A stretch of 64,000 bases of DNA, from positions 26,797-90,796 of the forward strand of contig CAKTPO010000007.1 in assembly GCA_934591845.1 (NCBI GenBank). Direction: 5' to 3'. Source of the DNA: an uncultured Oscillospiraceae bacterium (GTDB lineage Bacteria > Bacillota > Clostridia > Oscillospirales > Oscillospiraceae). The notes beneath the pieces are model-generated. The model saw nothing but the letters and a program-made list of their open reading frames with translations, was not told the DNA's origin and did no database searches. This document shows, in pieces, positions 31,632 through 40,318 of the stretch. The translations under genes and the position numbers were made by a program. The stretch's first letter is position 1, and the number at the start of each line of letters is the position of its first letter.

Positions 31632-33173
31632 TTAACCCAGAGCCTGCTTCAGCACGGAGAGGTTCTGCTCCATAACGGAGAGATAGGTCGTGCCGTTTTC
31701 CACATCTTTAGAGGTCGTGGACTGCATGGAATCCATTGTCAGTACTTTTTGGCCCTTTGCTGTCGTATTTTCAACAACTGTTTCAGCGATCCTGTGTTCC
31801 TTACCCTCAATGGTCAACACACAGGGCAGATTCAGCTCGTCCATCTTCTGAGCGAGGAACGAAACGGTTTCAAAGCTGGCTTCACTCTCGGCGGAGCAGC
31901 CCGCAAAGGCAGCGTAGTAGCTCAGACCGTAATCGTCTACCAGGTAGCGGAACGGAAAACGGTCACCAAACAGAACGGTCTTATAGGTCGCACCGTCCAC
32001 GGCTGCCTGGTAGTCCGCATCTATGGCAGACAGTTTTTCAACATAGGCGGCTGTATTGGCGGCGTAGGTGTCCTTGTTATCGGGGTCAAGCTCCTGCAAA
32101 GACTCGGAAATGGCACCGACCAGCGTTTCGGCGTTCTTCAAAGACAGCCAGACATGCTCATCGTATTCCTTTTCCTCATGCTCCAGCATATCTTCCTTGA
32201 TGTCCTCGCCGCTCATATCCACCGGATAGTATGTAGGCCAGTTATCCATTTCCTGAGAGAGTGCGTCAAAACCGTCATTGCCGAAATAGATGTGGAAATG
32301 CTCGGCTTTGCCCGGCCCAATACCGTGGTCGCTGAACTGAACATATTTCGGTGCATCAGCATCACCACTTGCGGCTTCAAAGAAGTAACGGGCTCCTCTG
32401 CTGCCGGACGCATAGTCGTAGATCTGATAGCCCTTGTATTCATAAGTTGCTTTTGCTGCAACGCCGTTTTTTACAAAGCACATTGTATTATTTTCGGCGT
32501 CAATGGTGATCTGCGAAACATCCGTCTTATAACCGGTCTTGTAGTACGCGCGGTATTCTTCTGCCGTCTTGCTGCCGTTTTCCGCCTTGCGCTCCATCAC
32601 CTCGTCCAGAACGCCATCTCGCAGGTAGGGATACACAGACTGCCAATCGCCGCCCCAGTCAGACAAGGTTCTATCCTGAACATCACTGTCAGCAAAGTTG
32701 GAGTATCCGTGATTATGACCTTCTTCTGCCTGCATACCGGGAACAGCTTCTTCGGTCTTGACGGTATCTTTCAGCACTTCCAGCAGGTTGATGACCTTCA
32801 TTTCCTTGTTGGTCGCATTTTTCAAAGCATCCTCGACCCAGCCATCAGACTCACCGCCGACATAGATAAACAGATCACAGTCGGAAATTTTGATGATGTC
32901 ATCTGCTGTGGGCTGGTAGCTGTGCAAATCTACGCCGTTATCCAGCAGCATGGTGATTTCTGCGTTGCCAGCCTTGTCCCCTAAAATCTCCCGGATCCAG
33001 TCGTATTCCGGAAAGATGGTGGTGACAATACGGAGTTCCTTTTCCGGAACGTTTTCTGTCTGGGGGGCGGGGGAGATATTCTCAGAAGTAGGAACATCGG
33101 TTTTATTCATGCAGCCGCTCAGCATTCCAATCAGCATCAGAACTGCAAGCAGGACGGAAATTACTTTTTTCAT
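31632..33173 (-). CDS. znuA: Zinc-binding lipoprotein ZnuA/AdcA with internal ZinT domain
   Basis: A 513-residue substrate-binding lipoprotein (lipobox MLSGC). The N-lobe of the ZnuA fold is at about 45-140 (RIVTTIFPEYDWIREI; HSYQP ligand region), followed by a His-containing loop (EEGHNHGYSNF). A complete ZinT domain (about 165-325; LSDWGGDWQSVYPYLRDG, signature HFHIYFG) is inserted there. The ZnuA fold then resumes (EHVWLSLKNAETLV) and ends normally. In described AdcA proteins ZinT is a C-terminal fusion, so the nested arrangement is unusual. The third metal ligand region reads GDRFPFRYLVDDYGL, with Asp-Arg where many ZnuA have His. Confidence 0.93.
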   Translation of the reverse strand: MKKVISVLLAVLMLIGMLSGCMNKTDVPTSENISPAPQTENVPEKELRIVTTIFPEYDWIREILGDKAGNAEITMLLDNGVDLHSYQPTADDIIKISDCDLFIYVGGESDGWVEDALKNATNKEMKVINLLEVLKDTVKTEEAVPGMQAEEGHNHGYSNFADSDVQDRTLSDWGGDWQSVYPYLRDGVLDEVMERKAENGSKTAEEYRAYYKTGYKTDVSQITIDAENNTMCFVKNGVAAKATYEYKGYQIYDYASGSRGARYFFEAASGDADAPKYVQFSDHGIGPGKAEHFHIYFGNDGFDALSQEMDNWPTYYPVDMSGEDIKEDMLEHEEKEYDEHVWLSLKNAETLVGAISESLQELDPDNKDTYAANTAAYVEKLSAIDADYQAAVDGATYKTVLFGDRFPFRYLVDDYGLSYYAAFAGCSAESEASFETVSFLAQKMDELNLPCVLTIEGKEHRIAETVVENTTAKGQKVLTMDSMQSTTSKDVENGTTYLSVMEQNLSVLKQALG

Positions 33174-33223
33174 ATCAGTGAACCTCCAATAATCAGAACA
33201 TATTTTGTAAAATGGGCGCAAAA

Positions 33224-33286
33224 ATACAAGGGCGAACGGCAACGCCGCAAGAGCCTATCCCCAAAGAATAGACCTCACCCTTGTAT
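33224..33286 (-). terminator. Hairpin between the small membrane protein and znuA
   Basis: Arms atacaagggcga (33224-33235) and tcacccttgtat (33275-33286) pair over 11 of 12 positions, with a secondary stem inside (ggcaacgcc), and the minus strand continues with ATTTTT. As it lies inside the operon it may be a partial terminator tuning znuABC relative to zur. Confidence 0.6.
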
Positions 33287-33297
33287 CTGTTCTGAAC

Positions 33298-33597
33298 TTA
33301 ATTGGAGAGTTTGACTTTCAGAGTGACCAACGTGACCTGATGTGTGGATTTGCCACAGGGCCAGAAACGTCCGCACGAAATACAGGCAGCCAACAGCACC
33401 GCCACGGCAACATGAAGCACCAGGGAAAGGCTTTTCAGAATTCCCCGGCAGACATTTATCTGGAAGCAGATCTGGCATCCGTCACCGATGCAATCGTGAT
33501 GGGCTTCCTCGGCCAGAAAAAGGGCAGAGGAGATGATGATGGCAAAAATGGCAACAGCCATCAGCATCGCAAGGATCCTTTTGTTTTTTGCCATCAT
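33298..33597 (-). CDS. Small Cys-rich membrane protein between zur and znuA
   Basis: A 99-residue protein with a signal-like membrane span (about 8-27), then a short Cys/His-rich segment (EEAHHDCIGDGCQICFQINVC) that could bind metal, a second span (about 55-75) and a basic tail. The start at 33597 follows caggaggtgtac. I recall similar small proteins next to Fur-family genes in Clostridia. The position in the zinc operon and the HH/CxxC pattern suggest metal binding at the membrane surface; the function is unknown. Confidence 0.75.
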   Translation of the reverse strand: MMAKNKRILAMLMAVAIFAIIISSALFLAEEAHHDCIGDGCQICFQINVCRGILKSLSLVLHVAVAVLLAACISCGRFWPCGKSTHQVTLVTLKVKLSN

Positions 33598-33613
33598 GTA
33601 CACCTCCTGATTA

Positions 33614-33997
33614 TTATCGGCAATCGGCACAAATGCCATAGAGAATGGTTTCGGATTTGTCAATCTGGAAACCCGTTGTTTGCAATGTGGAGTCCAGTAA
33701 TTGCCTGGTCTCTTGATCCCCTAAGTGAATGCTTTTCCCACAAAGCCGACAGGAGAGATGCAGGCTATTCCTACAAGCGGGAGTGGCAATGTACTGATAA
33801 AACGCTTCCCTGGTATTCTCCCGGATGGTCCGTTTCAGCAGCCCATCCTCCTCCATAGCAGACAGATTCCGATAGACGGCACTGACGCTGATTCCGTCTA
33901 ATGCCTGGGATATATCTTGGACAGTCAGAAGCTCGTCCGTGTGCTGTTCCAGATAACTCGACAGTTGCCTACGCTGTTTTGTCAGGTATTTCGCCAT
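33614..33997 (-). CDS. Fur-family metalloregulator, probably Zur
   Basis: A 127-residue Fur-family repressor with an N-terminal winged helix (TVQDISQALDGISVSAVYRN), the hinge and a C-terminal dimerisation domain. The structural zinc Cys pairs are SCRLCGK and CADC, and ligands of the regulatory site lie in LHLSC and IHLGD. It heads the zinc uptake operon and has a perfect 23-bp palindrome at its promoter, so a zinc-responsive autoregulated repressor (Zur) is the best call; Fur or PerR roles are less likely. Confidence 0.9.
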   Translation of the reverse strand: MAKYLTKQRRQLSSYLEQHTDELLTVQDISQALDGISVSAVYRNLSAMEEDGLLKRTIRENTREAFYQYIATPACRNSLHLSCRLCGKSIHLGDQETRQLLDSTLQTTGFQIDKSETILYGICADCR

Positions 33998-34009
33998 GGG
34001 GTCACTTCC

Positions 34010-34061
34010 AATCTGCGATTCAATCGCAGATTACTATACATCACTTCCTGCTGTTTGTCAA
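34010..34061 (-). promoter_or_regulatory. zur-znu promoter with perfect 23-bp palindromic operator
   Basis: On the minus strand TTGACA (34056-34061), 17 bp, TATAGT (34033-34038), then the palindrome AATCTGCGATT-C-AATCGCAGATT (34010-34032) directly over the start of transcription. The inner TGCGATT-N-AATCGCA has the 7-1-7 form of Fur/Zur boxes. The region 34062-34292 beyond it holds no gene I can support. Confidence 0.85.
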
Positions 34062-34292
34062 TATGGGAATTATTCGCAAATCTTTAACAAAGTGTGACGG
34101 CGCTCTGCGGAGCAAAGTGCAGCAGTCCCACCTTTATGGCGGCAGCCTTTTAGGATGCAGATCCAGTCCAGATAGGCCTTTATGGGGCCGTCACAATGGG
34201 ATGGGTTCAGAACGGCATCAATTGAGCCTGCCACGCAGTCATATTGACAGGCCAAAAGGGAAAACCAATTGGAAAAGGTTTCTTGTTGGTTC

Positions 34293-35444
34293 TTATTCAT
34301 CCGTAAAATAGGCACCGGTGAAGCCGTTGAACCAGTCGCTGATCTGGGGAAGGTATTGGGGCAGCAGGTCATCTGGGACTGAAGATGTGTGTACTTCGAC
34401 GCCCCAATAGGGGATCAGCGTGGTTTTTCCCTCTGCACACAAGGGAAGATAATCCAGCTCCAGCCGGGAAGTGCGATAGACTTCCTGGTCGTAAAAACGG
34501 TCCTGCACCACCTTTCCCATGGCTTCAATGGCCTCATCCGGCGTGATCAGAGTCTGGGGTTCCCCTACGGACTTCAGTGCTTGCAGACCCAGGCAAGAAA
34601 AGTACGCAATGCCCTCTCGGGTGATGAGGATGGTCGCATCCGGGGCGAATACCGCACCGTAGGTGTTGCTCATGACACCGGGCTGGGATAGGGGAATGCC
34701 GTTGAACGCAAAGGAAAAGTGGAGATAATAGGCATCATGGGCATCCGTCAGCTCCGGCAGCATGTGGAATTTTCCAAATTCCGTATACATGGGGTCATCC
34801 AGGCATATCTGCTGGTAGGCGTTGATCTCCGGGCCGGTGAGGGCCGCAAAGACATCCACCACCGGCTCATAGCCCACGTTCATCTGCTTCAATACATCCT
34901 GTGCCTTTTGAAGGGCCTCCTCCGGGGACATAAAATTTAAGGGATGCACCGCGTCCTCCGGGTGATCTTCGGCCCAGCCTGACAGCAGGGTTTCCATTTC
35001 ATATAAATCCTGATGTTCATATCCTCCCCGGAAAGCAGTGAAATGGCTATCCGTGAATGTCAGGCTGCTGCCCTGCTCCGTGGTCACAATGCGTCTGAAT
35101 TCCACATTTTCTGTGGTCCGCTGAGAAGTGTCCTCGGGAACCAGGATGGACAGCAGCTGCTCTGCCGTCAGCCCCAGCGGTGCCATTTCTACAGGGGCGG
35201 CAGATGTGACCCCGTGGGAAAAGACCTCCGCATCCACGTTATAATTTTCCTTAGGGCGAAGCTGTAAATGCTCCGGGATCGGTTCTGTTTCTACGGGTTC
35301 TGCTGCCACGGTGGGTCCTGTTGCCACGGTGGTTTCTGCCGCCTCTGTCGCCACTGTCACCCCAGCAGTAGGGGCGGGGGCTTCCTTTGCCCCACAGCCC
35401 AAAAGCATCAAACAAGCCAGTAAAACGGGCAATATCTTTTTCAT
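34293..35444 (-). CDS. Lipoprotein of the sigma/anti-sigma operon
   Basis: A 383-residue exported lipoprotein (lipobox LMLLGC, Cys at about 17) with a Thr/Ala/Glu-rich linker (about 25-60) and a large extracytoplasmic domain of unknown fold. Its later part (GIPLSQPGV...TLIPYWGVEVHTSS) follows the same plan as the tandem lipoproteins at 17170 and 19068, so it may be a distant relative. The start at 35444 follows aaggaggaaacaac, 12 bases after the anti-sigma gene. It may be a target or sensor partner of the sigma system; function unknown. Confidence 0.82.
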   Translation of the reverse strand: MKKILPVLLACLMLLGCGAKEAPAPTAGVTVATEAAETTVATGPTVAAEPVETEPIPEHLQLRPKENYNVDAEVFSHGVTSAAPVEMAPLGLTAEQLLSILVPEDTSQRTTENVEFRRIVTTEQGSSLTFTDSHFTAFRGGYEHQDLYEMETLLSGWAEDHPEDAVHPLNFMSPEEALQKAQDVLKQMNVGYEPVVDVFAALTGPEINAYQQICLDDPMYTEFGKFHMLPELTDAHDAYYLHFSFAFNGIPLSQPGVMSNTYGAVFAPDATILITREGIAYFSCLGLQALKSVGEPQTLITPDEAIEAMGKVVQDRFYDQEVYRTSRLELDYLPLCAEGKTTLIPYWGVEVHTSSVPDDLLPQYLPQISDWFNGFTGAYFTDE

Positions 35445-35456
35445 GTTGTTTCCTCC

Positions 35457-36470
35457 TTACTTTGCCAGCACAGGGTACGGCCCAAAGGGCTGCCCCCACT
35501 GGATCACAAAATACAAATCTTCCATGCCGATGGTTTTTTGCGCGGAAAGGGTCTGGGTGTAGCTGCCATCGGCGTTCAGGGTCTGCCCGCTGCTGAAAGT
35601 CGGCAAACCGGGCAAATATTCGCCGGATTCATCCGTCAGGCTCAGGCTGACAGACCGATTCTCATAGAGTTTGCGCCAAGTAAAGGTTACATAATACCCA
35701 AGCTCCGTTTCTTCCACCTGAATGCTTTCCATTTCAATGCCGGATTCCGTGATCCGGGGGTCGCAGCTGCCCGCCGTGGTTTCCTGGGTTGAGGCTTTGC
35801 TTTCCACTTTCTGCTCAAAAGTCACCCGGCAGACTTCTTTCATTTGCTTGGTTCTGGCAGTGCCGGATACATGAAGAATGCCATCCGCAGGCATCTGTGC
35901 GGTAATATAGTAATAAAGGTTGCCCTGGGGGTCACACCAGCCCTGAGACCCCTCGCCGTTGGTTCCCAGCCACACGCCGGCAAATACAGGCTCTTTCTTG
36001 ATGGATTTCAGGTATTCCCCCACCGTTTGGCCCTCCGGGCCCTCCAGGTTCAGGGACTGAATGCTATCTGAGAGCATGGTGTATTCAGGTACCAGAAAAT
36101 GGTTGCTGTTTCTGGGGGTGATTTTTACCGTTACGTACAGCGCATTGCCGTCACAAAGGGTTTCCTCAATGGCGTAGTGTGCCAAATCATTGCTGTGGGA
36201 CACTTCCTGGGTGTTCTTCTCCACCAGCTGCTCCACCGCTTCCGGATTTTTGAAACCGAACTGGGTCAGGTATTCCCGCAGACCGGGCATTTTCGTCACC
36301 GCCAATACGGACAGGGGAATCACCGTCGCCAAGGCCGCCGCTGCCACCAGCCGGGGTAACACCTTGGAACGCCTGGGCTTTATGGCCTGGGCTTTTTGAA
36401 GCACGTCCTCTTTCAGGTGCGCCGGAGCGTGAATACAGTCGTTGAGTTTTTGATAATCAGCATAGGTCAT
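35457..36470 (-). CDS. Anti-sigma-factor-like membrane protein (DUF4179-type)
   Basis: A 337-residue protein with a cytoplasmic N-terminus (about 1-40, the sigma-binding part in this type), one membrane span (about 41-60: LVAAAALATVIPLSVLAVT) and an extracellular domain of about 275 residues with repeated beta-rich segments. It overlaps the sigma gene by 14 bases, the usual arrangement for an ECF sigma and its membrane anti-sigma factor. The DUF4179 likeness is from memory; the functional call rests on topology and context. Confidence 0.82.
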   Translation of the reverse strand: MTYADYQKLNDCIHAPAHLKEDVLQKAQAIKPRRSKVLPRLVAAAALATVIPLSVLAVTKMPGLREYLTQFGFKNPEAVEQLVEKNTQEVSHSNDLAHYAIEETLCDGNALYVTVKITPRNSNHFLVPEYTMLSDSIQSLNLEGPEGQTVGEYLKSIKKEPVFAGVWLGTNGEGSQGWCDPQGNLYYYITAQMPADGILHVSGTARTKQMKEVCRVTFEQKVESKASTQETTAGSCDPRITESGIEMESIQVEETELGYYVTFTWRKLYENRSVSLSLTDESGEYLPGLPTFSSGQTLNADGSYTQTLSAQKTIGMEDLYFVIQWGQPFGPYPVLAK

Positions 36471-36936
36471 AGAGTTCCAGCTCCTTCCGCAAAATCGTTC
36501 TGGCCCGGGACAGCCGTACCCGGACCGTTGCCCCCGGGACGCTCAAAATTCTGGCAATGTCCTCTGTTTTGCACCCCTCGGCGTAGTGCAGATGAAAAAC
36601 CATCCGATATTTTTCCGGCAGACGGTTTACCGCATCCCACAGCTCCGAGTATGGAGGTTCTTTGCCGCCGGGGATCTCCGCCACATCTTCCAGGGAAACC
36701 CAGCTCCGGGTTTTCCGTTTCCGGCCTACATCCCGACATAAATTCAGGGCCACACGCAATAGCCATGCCTTTTGACGTTCTTCATCCCAGCCTGCCGCAT
36801 CCTCCTGAAACAGGCGAAGAAAGGTCTCCTGATAGACATCCTCCGCATCCTGGACATTTTGCAGCCGACACAGGGCAAGGCGGTAGACGGCATCGCCATA
36901 CCGGTCCATGGCTTCTGACAATCCTGCTTCCTGCAA
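36457..36936 (-). CDS. ECF-type RNA polymerase sigma factor
   Basis: About 160 residues with sigma-70 region 2 (MDRYGDAVYRLALCRLQNVQ, DAEDVYQETFLRLFQ) and region 4 (LPEKYRMVFHLHYAEGCKTE, DIARILSVPGATVRVRLSRA). The TTG at 36936 is preferred as start because aaaggag lies 8 bases before it; an upstream in-frame ATG at 36954 contains the ribosome site in its own codons and has none ahead of it. It is the first gene of sigma, anti-sigma, lipoprotein. Target promoters cannot be read here. Confidence 0.88.
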   Translation of the reverse strand: MQEAGLSEAMDRYGDAVYRLALCRLQNVQDAEDVYQETFLRLFQEDAAGWDEERQKAWLLRVALNLCRDVGRKRKTRSWVSLEDVAEIPGGKEPPYSELWDAVNRLPEKYRMVFHLHYAEGCKTEDIARILSVPGATVRVRLSRARTILRKELELYDLC

Positions 36937-37121
36937 GCGATCATCTCCTTTCATATACAACACGTGCCGACAAGTCAAATTGTTTCATTTGATACTAACA
37001 CAGTTTTGAAAAAATGGAAAGAAGACGTTGCGCAATGGCACTTTCATTCTTTGAACGGATATGGTAGAATACAGACAGAAAAGCGGAAAATACGCCGGAA
37101 AAATATAAGGAGGTCCTGCCG

Positions 37122-37450
37122 ATGCCCTTTGAAATCGTTCGGGAGAATATTACAAAACTCCCGGTGGATGCCATTGTAAACCCGACGGACAGTCGGTATT
37201 CCGGGTCCGGTGGGGTGGACCGAGCCGTACATCAGGCGGCAGGGCCGGGGCTGCGGCAGGCCTGCGGGATGTTGAAAAAGCTGGGGCAGGGGGAACTGCG
37301 GGTGACACCGGGCTATAAGCTGCCCTGTGAATACGTGTTTCACACCCGGGGTCCGGTCTGGGCCGGGGGTACATCCGCCGGGGCGTTTATGACATCTACG
37401 AAATCAACGCTGCCCTCTACCAGTTTGACCAGATCTGCCTGGGGTGTTAA
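37122..37450 (+). pseudogene. Macro-domain protein gene with large internal deletion
   Basis: The first ~88 residues are a good macro domain N-terminal half (ITKLPVDAIVNPTDSRYSGS, GGVDRAVHQAAGP, ending YVFHTRGPVWAGG), with a proper ribosome site (aaggaggtcctgccg). Then, in another frame, the DNA reads YIRRGVYDIYEINAALYQFD and QICLGC before a stop at 37450. That tail matches my memory of the C-terminus of two-domain macro proteins (YDIFEINEALFxYDQxLLG). Some 200 residues are missing and the join is out of frame; the original frame runs on in nonsense to 37511. A broken ADP-ribose-binding/hydrolase gene. Confidence 0.8.
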
Positions 37451-37518
37451 GGAAAACGCTGAGGTCTCACAACGGGAGCCCAAAGTCCGGGATTCTAAGG
37501 GGCGGAAATGAAAAAACC

Positions 37519-37548
37519 AAGCCCGGAGGACTGCCGTTCTCCGGGCTT
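37519..37548. terminator. Bidirectional hairpin terminator
   Basis: A 10-bp stem (aagcccggag / ctccgggctt) just before the convergent sbcC stop at 37556; on the minus strand the hairpin is followed by TTTTTT. Confidence 0.85.
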
Positions 37549-37555
37549 GCTGCGC

Positions 37556-40318
37556 TCAGGTGATGATTTGTGCTGTGCTGCCGCCGTCTTTGGTTTTGGT
37601 GACGACGATTTGTTTGTCGATCCGCTCTTTCAGTTCGGAGACGTGGGAGATGATGCCTACCAGGCGGTTGCCCTCGGTGAGGCTGGCCAGGGTGTTGTAG
37701 GCTTTGCTGAGGGCTTCCGGGTCCAGGGAGCCGAAGCCTTCGTCTACAAACAGGGTGTCCAGCCGGATGCCGGTGGACATTTGCACCTCGTCAGACAGGC
37801 CCAGGGCCAGGGCCAGGGAGGCCAGGAAGGATTCGCCACCGGAGAGGGTGTTGACACTGCGCTGGGAAGCGTTGATGTGGTCGATGATGTCCAGCTCCAG
37901 ACCGGCCTTGCTCTGGCGGTTGTCCGCAACGGCACGGCGTTTCAAATCATACTGGCCGCCGGACATTTTTTGCAGGCGGATATTGGCCCGCAGTAGGATG
38001 CGGTCAAGGAAGGCACTTTGCACATAGGTTTCCAGCTGGGTTTTGGGCTTGCCGCTGATGGTGCCGTTGGCGGTGTCAGACAGGGCCTTGACCCAGGCGT
38101 AGCGCTGTTCCAGTTCTTCCAGGGTGGAGGCGGTGGCAGCAATGTCTTCTTTGGCTTTTTTGTTGGCGGTCATGCGGTAGTTCACGTCTTTCTGTGCCTG
38201 GGCAATGGCCGTCCGCTGCTGCACCAGGGCCTCTTTCCGGTGTTCCAGCTGTGCCACGTCCTGCTCCGGCTGCTGGGACAACTGGGTGCGCAGCTGCTGG
38301 ATGACGGAACGGACATCCGACAGGCGCTTGTCCCGCCGGTGGTATTCTTCTTCTGCTTCTTTCTGGTCGGATTCCAGCCGGTCCAAATCCTGCTGCCAGG
38401 TTTTCTGCCGGGTGGTGGCGGCGGCCTTGTCCGGGAAGGGGAGCCTGGCCCCCAGTTCCTCTATTTGCTGGGCCTGACCGGAAATTTGGGCGGTAAGGAT
38501 CTCAATTTGGGTGTTGGCATCTGTAAAGGCTTTGACGGCCTGTTCCAGAGTCCGGTTTTTTTCCGGGATCAGCTGCTCCAATTCCTTCTTCCGGACAATG
38601 TCTTTCTGAATGATTTGAAGGGCGTTTTGTGCATCCGTGATTTTATCGGAAAGGGCCTCTGCCTCTTTTGCGGCGGCATGGGGGGCACCCTCCAGGGAAA
38701 TGCCCGGAAGCAGTTGGGCAGTGGCTCCCAGAAGATGCTCCTGGGCAGCGGCAACAAGGCCCCGCTGGGTGCTGGCCCGGATGCTGGCACCGTCGGTTTC
38801 TTTTTTTGCTTCTTCGTATTCTTTCTTCGCCTTTTTCACCGCCGCCTCGGTGGGGGCACTTTCAGACAGGGTGGCGGGGCAGGGGTGGTGCATCGCACCG
38901 CAGACGGGGCAGGGGGTACCATCTGCCAGCGTACCGGCCATAATGCCCGCCTGTTCCCGGAGAAAGGCTGCATCCTTTTCCGTATACGCCGCCTGAAGCC
39001 GGGCAGAGTGGCTTTGGGCGGTCAGGAATGCCTGCTGCAAGTTTTCCAGGGCCTGCTGCTGAGTATCCAGCTCCTGAAGCTGCCGGAGCAGCTGGCTAAA
39101 TTCTGCCTTCCGCTCCGAAAGGTGCTGCACCTGGGCGGTCAGCCGCTCTTTTTTTGCTTCCACATCGGAAAGACCTTCCTGCTGGCCTGTCAGTTCCTGA
39201 ATTTCGGTTGTCAGTCGGTCCCGCTGCTGTTGGGCGGTGGCCCGGGATTTTTGGGTGCGATTCAGGGACTGCTGCATGGTGTCCCGTTCCGCTTTCAGGC
39301 CGTCCAGCCGGTCATAGTCTGGCAGCAGCAGTTCCCCTTTGGCAAGCTGCTCCCGCAGTTCCTTTTGCTGTGGGGCAGTGGTCTGGGCGGCGGTCATGGC
39401 GGCTTTGGCGTTTTCCAGCTGGGTCACCAACCCGGGCTCCTGCTCGGATAGCTGGGCCAGTTGGTTTTTTGCCCCCCGGTAGGCTTCAGCTTTGGTGAGC
39501 TCCTGGTTGGTTTCCTCCAATTGGGCCTCCAACTGGGCCATGGCGGCTTGAAGTGCGGCTTCCGCCTGACCGTCTTCTTCCAGAATTTCATTCAGAATCT
39601 GACGGAAGACGTCAGTAGGCAGCTGGCCCTCTTTGGCTTTTTCTGTATCCGCCCGGTGGGGGGAATCCTCCCCGCAGGTGATCCCCCGGATATACTGCTG
39701 AATGCTCCGGGAGAACTCGTCTTTCTCCCGGCCCAGTTGAGCGGCCTGCTCCTTGAGCTTGTTTTGCAGAAGCACATAGAAGCCGGTGCCGAAAATATCC
39801 CGGAATATCTTCTGCCGCTCCTCGGTACCCGCCAGCAGCAGCTTTCGGAAATCCCCCTGGGAAATCATGGAGATTTGGGAAAACTGCTCCCGGGTCAGAC
39901 CAATGATGTCCCGGATGGCGGCGTTGACGTCCTTGAGCTTGGTAACGCTGTGGCCGTCCGGGTACAGCAGCTCTGCGGCGGCGGCCTGTTTGGTGGTGCC
40001 GGTGCCCCGGGCCTTGGCCCGGGAATACTCGGGATTCCGCTTGACACTGTAGATTTTCCCGCCGTAGTCAAAGTCCAGTGCCACATAGGTGGGGGTGTCG
40101 TCGCCCGCATACTTGGAGCGGAGCATAGAGGGTTCCCGGCTCTCGCCGCTGGCTTCCCCAAAAAGGGCAAAGGTGATGGCATCAAAAATCGTGGTTTTCC
40201 CGGCGCCGGTATCGCCGGTGATGAGATACAGGCCGCTGGTACCCAGCCGGGAAAGGTCCAGCTCCTGGGTGTGCGCATAGGGGCCAAAGCCGCAAATGGT
40301 AAGTTTTAATGGCCTCAT
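37556..40318 (-). CDS. sbcC: Exonuclease subunit SbcC (Rad50-like ATPase)
   Basis: A 920-residue SMC-like ATPase that works with SbcD to process DNA ends, hairpins and protein-blocked ends. It has Walker A GDTGAGKTTIFDAITFALFG at about 35-54, long coiled coils (about 180-460 and 500-760) around a zinc hook TPCPVCGAMHH at about 465, then the ABC signature NTLSGGESFLASLALALGLS, Walker B TLFVDEGFGSLD and the terminal H-loop IISHVSEL. It overlaps the sbcD stop by four bases. Relevance here: SbcCD cleaves long palindromes such as those scattered through this window. Confidence 0.97.
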   Translation of the reverse strand: MRPLKLTICGFGPYAHTQELDLSRLGTSGLYLITGDTGAGKTTIFDAITFALFGEASGESREPSMLRSKYAGDDTPTYVALDFDYGGKIYSVKRNPEYSRAKARGTGTTKQAAAAELLYPDGHSVTKLKDVNAAIRDIIGLTREQFSQISMISQGDFRKLLLAGTEERQKIFRDIFGTGFYVLLQNKLKEQAAQLGREKDEFSRSIQQYIRGITCGEDSPHRADTEKAKEGQLPTDVFRQILNEILEEDGQAEAALQAAMAQLEAQLEETNQELTKAEAYRGAKNQLAQLSEQEPGLVTQLENAKAAMTAAQTTAPQQKELREQLAKGELLLPDYDRLDGLKAERDTMQQSLNRTQKSRATAQQQRDRLTTEIQELTGQQEGLSDVEAKKERLTAQVQHLSERKAEFSQLLRQLQELDTQQQALENLQQAFLTAQSHSARLQAAYTEKDAAFLREQAGIMAGTLADGTPCPVCGAMHHPCPATLSESAPTEAAVKKAKKEYEEAKKETDGASIRASTQRGLVAAAQEHLLGATAQLLPGISLEGAPHAAAKEAEALSDKITDAQNALQIIQKDIVRKKELEQLIPEKNRTLEQAVKAFTDANTQIEILTAQISGQAQQIEELGARLPFPDKAAATTRQKTWQQDLDRLESDQKEAEEEYHRRDKRLSDVRSVIQQLRTQLSQQPEQDVAQLEHRKEALVQQRTAIAQAQKDVNYRMTANKKAKEDIAATASTLEELEQRYAWVKALSDTANGTISGKPKTQLETYVQSAFLDRILLRANIRLQKMSGGQYDLKRRAVADNRQSKAGLELDIIDHINASQRSVNTLSGGESFLASLALALGLSDEVQMSTGIRLDTLFVDEGFGSLDPEALSKAYNTLASLTEGNRLVGIISHVSELKERIDKQIVVTKTKDGGSTAQIIT

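Noticed and set aside
34070..34372. 100-codon minus-strand frame overlapping the end of the 34293 lipoprotein gene
   Set aside because: It overlaps a better-supported gene, has no good ribosome site, and its product shows no recognisable features.
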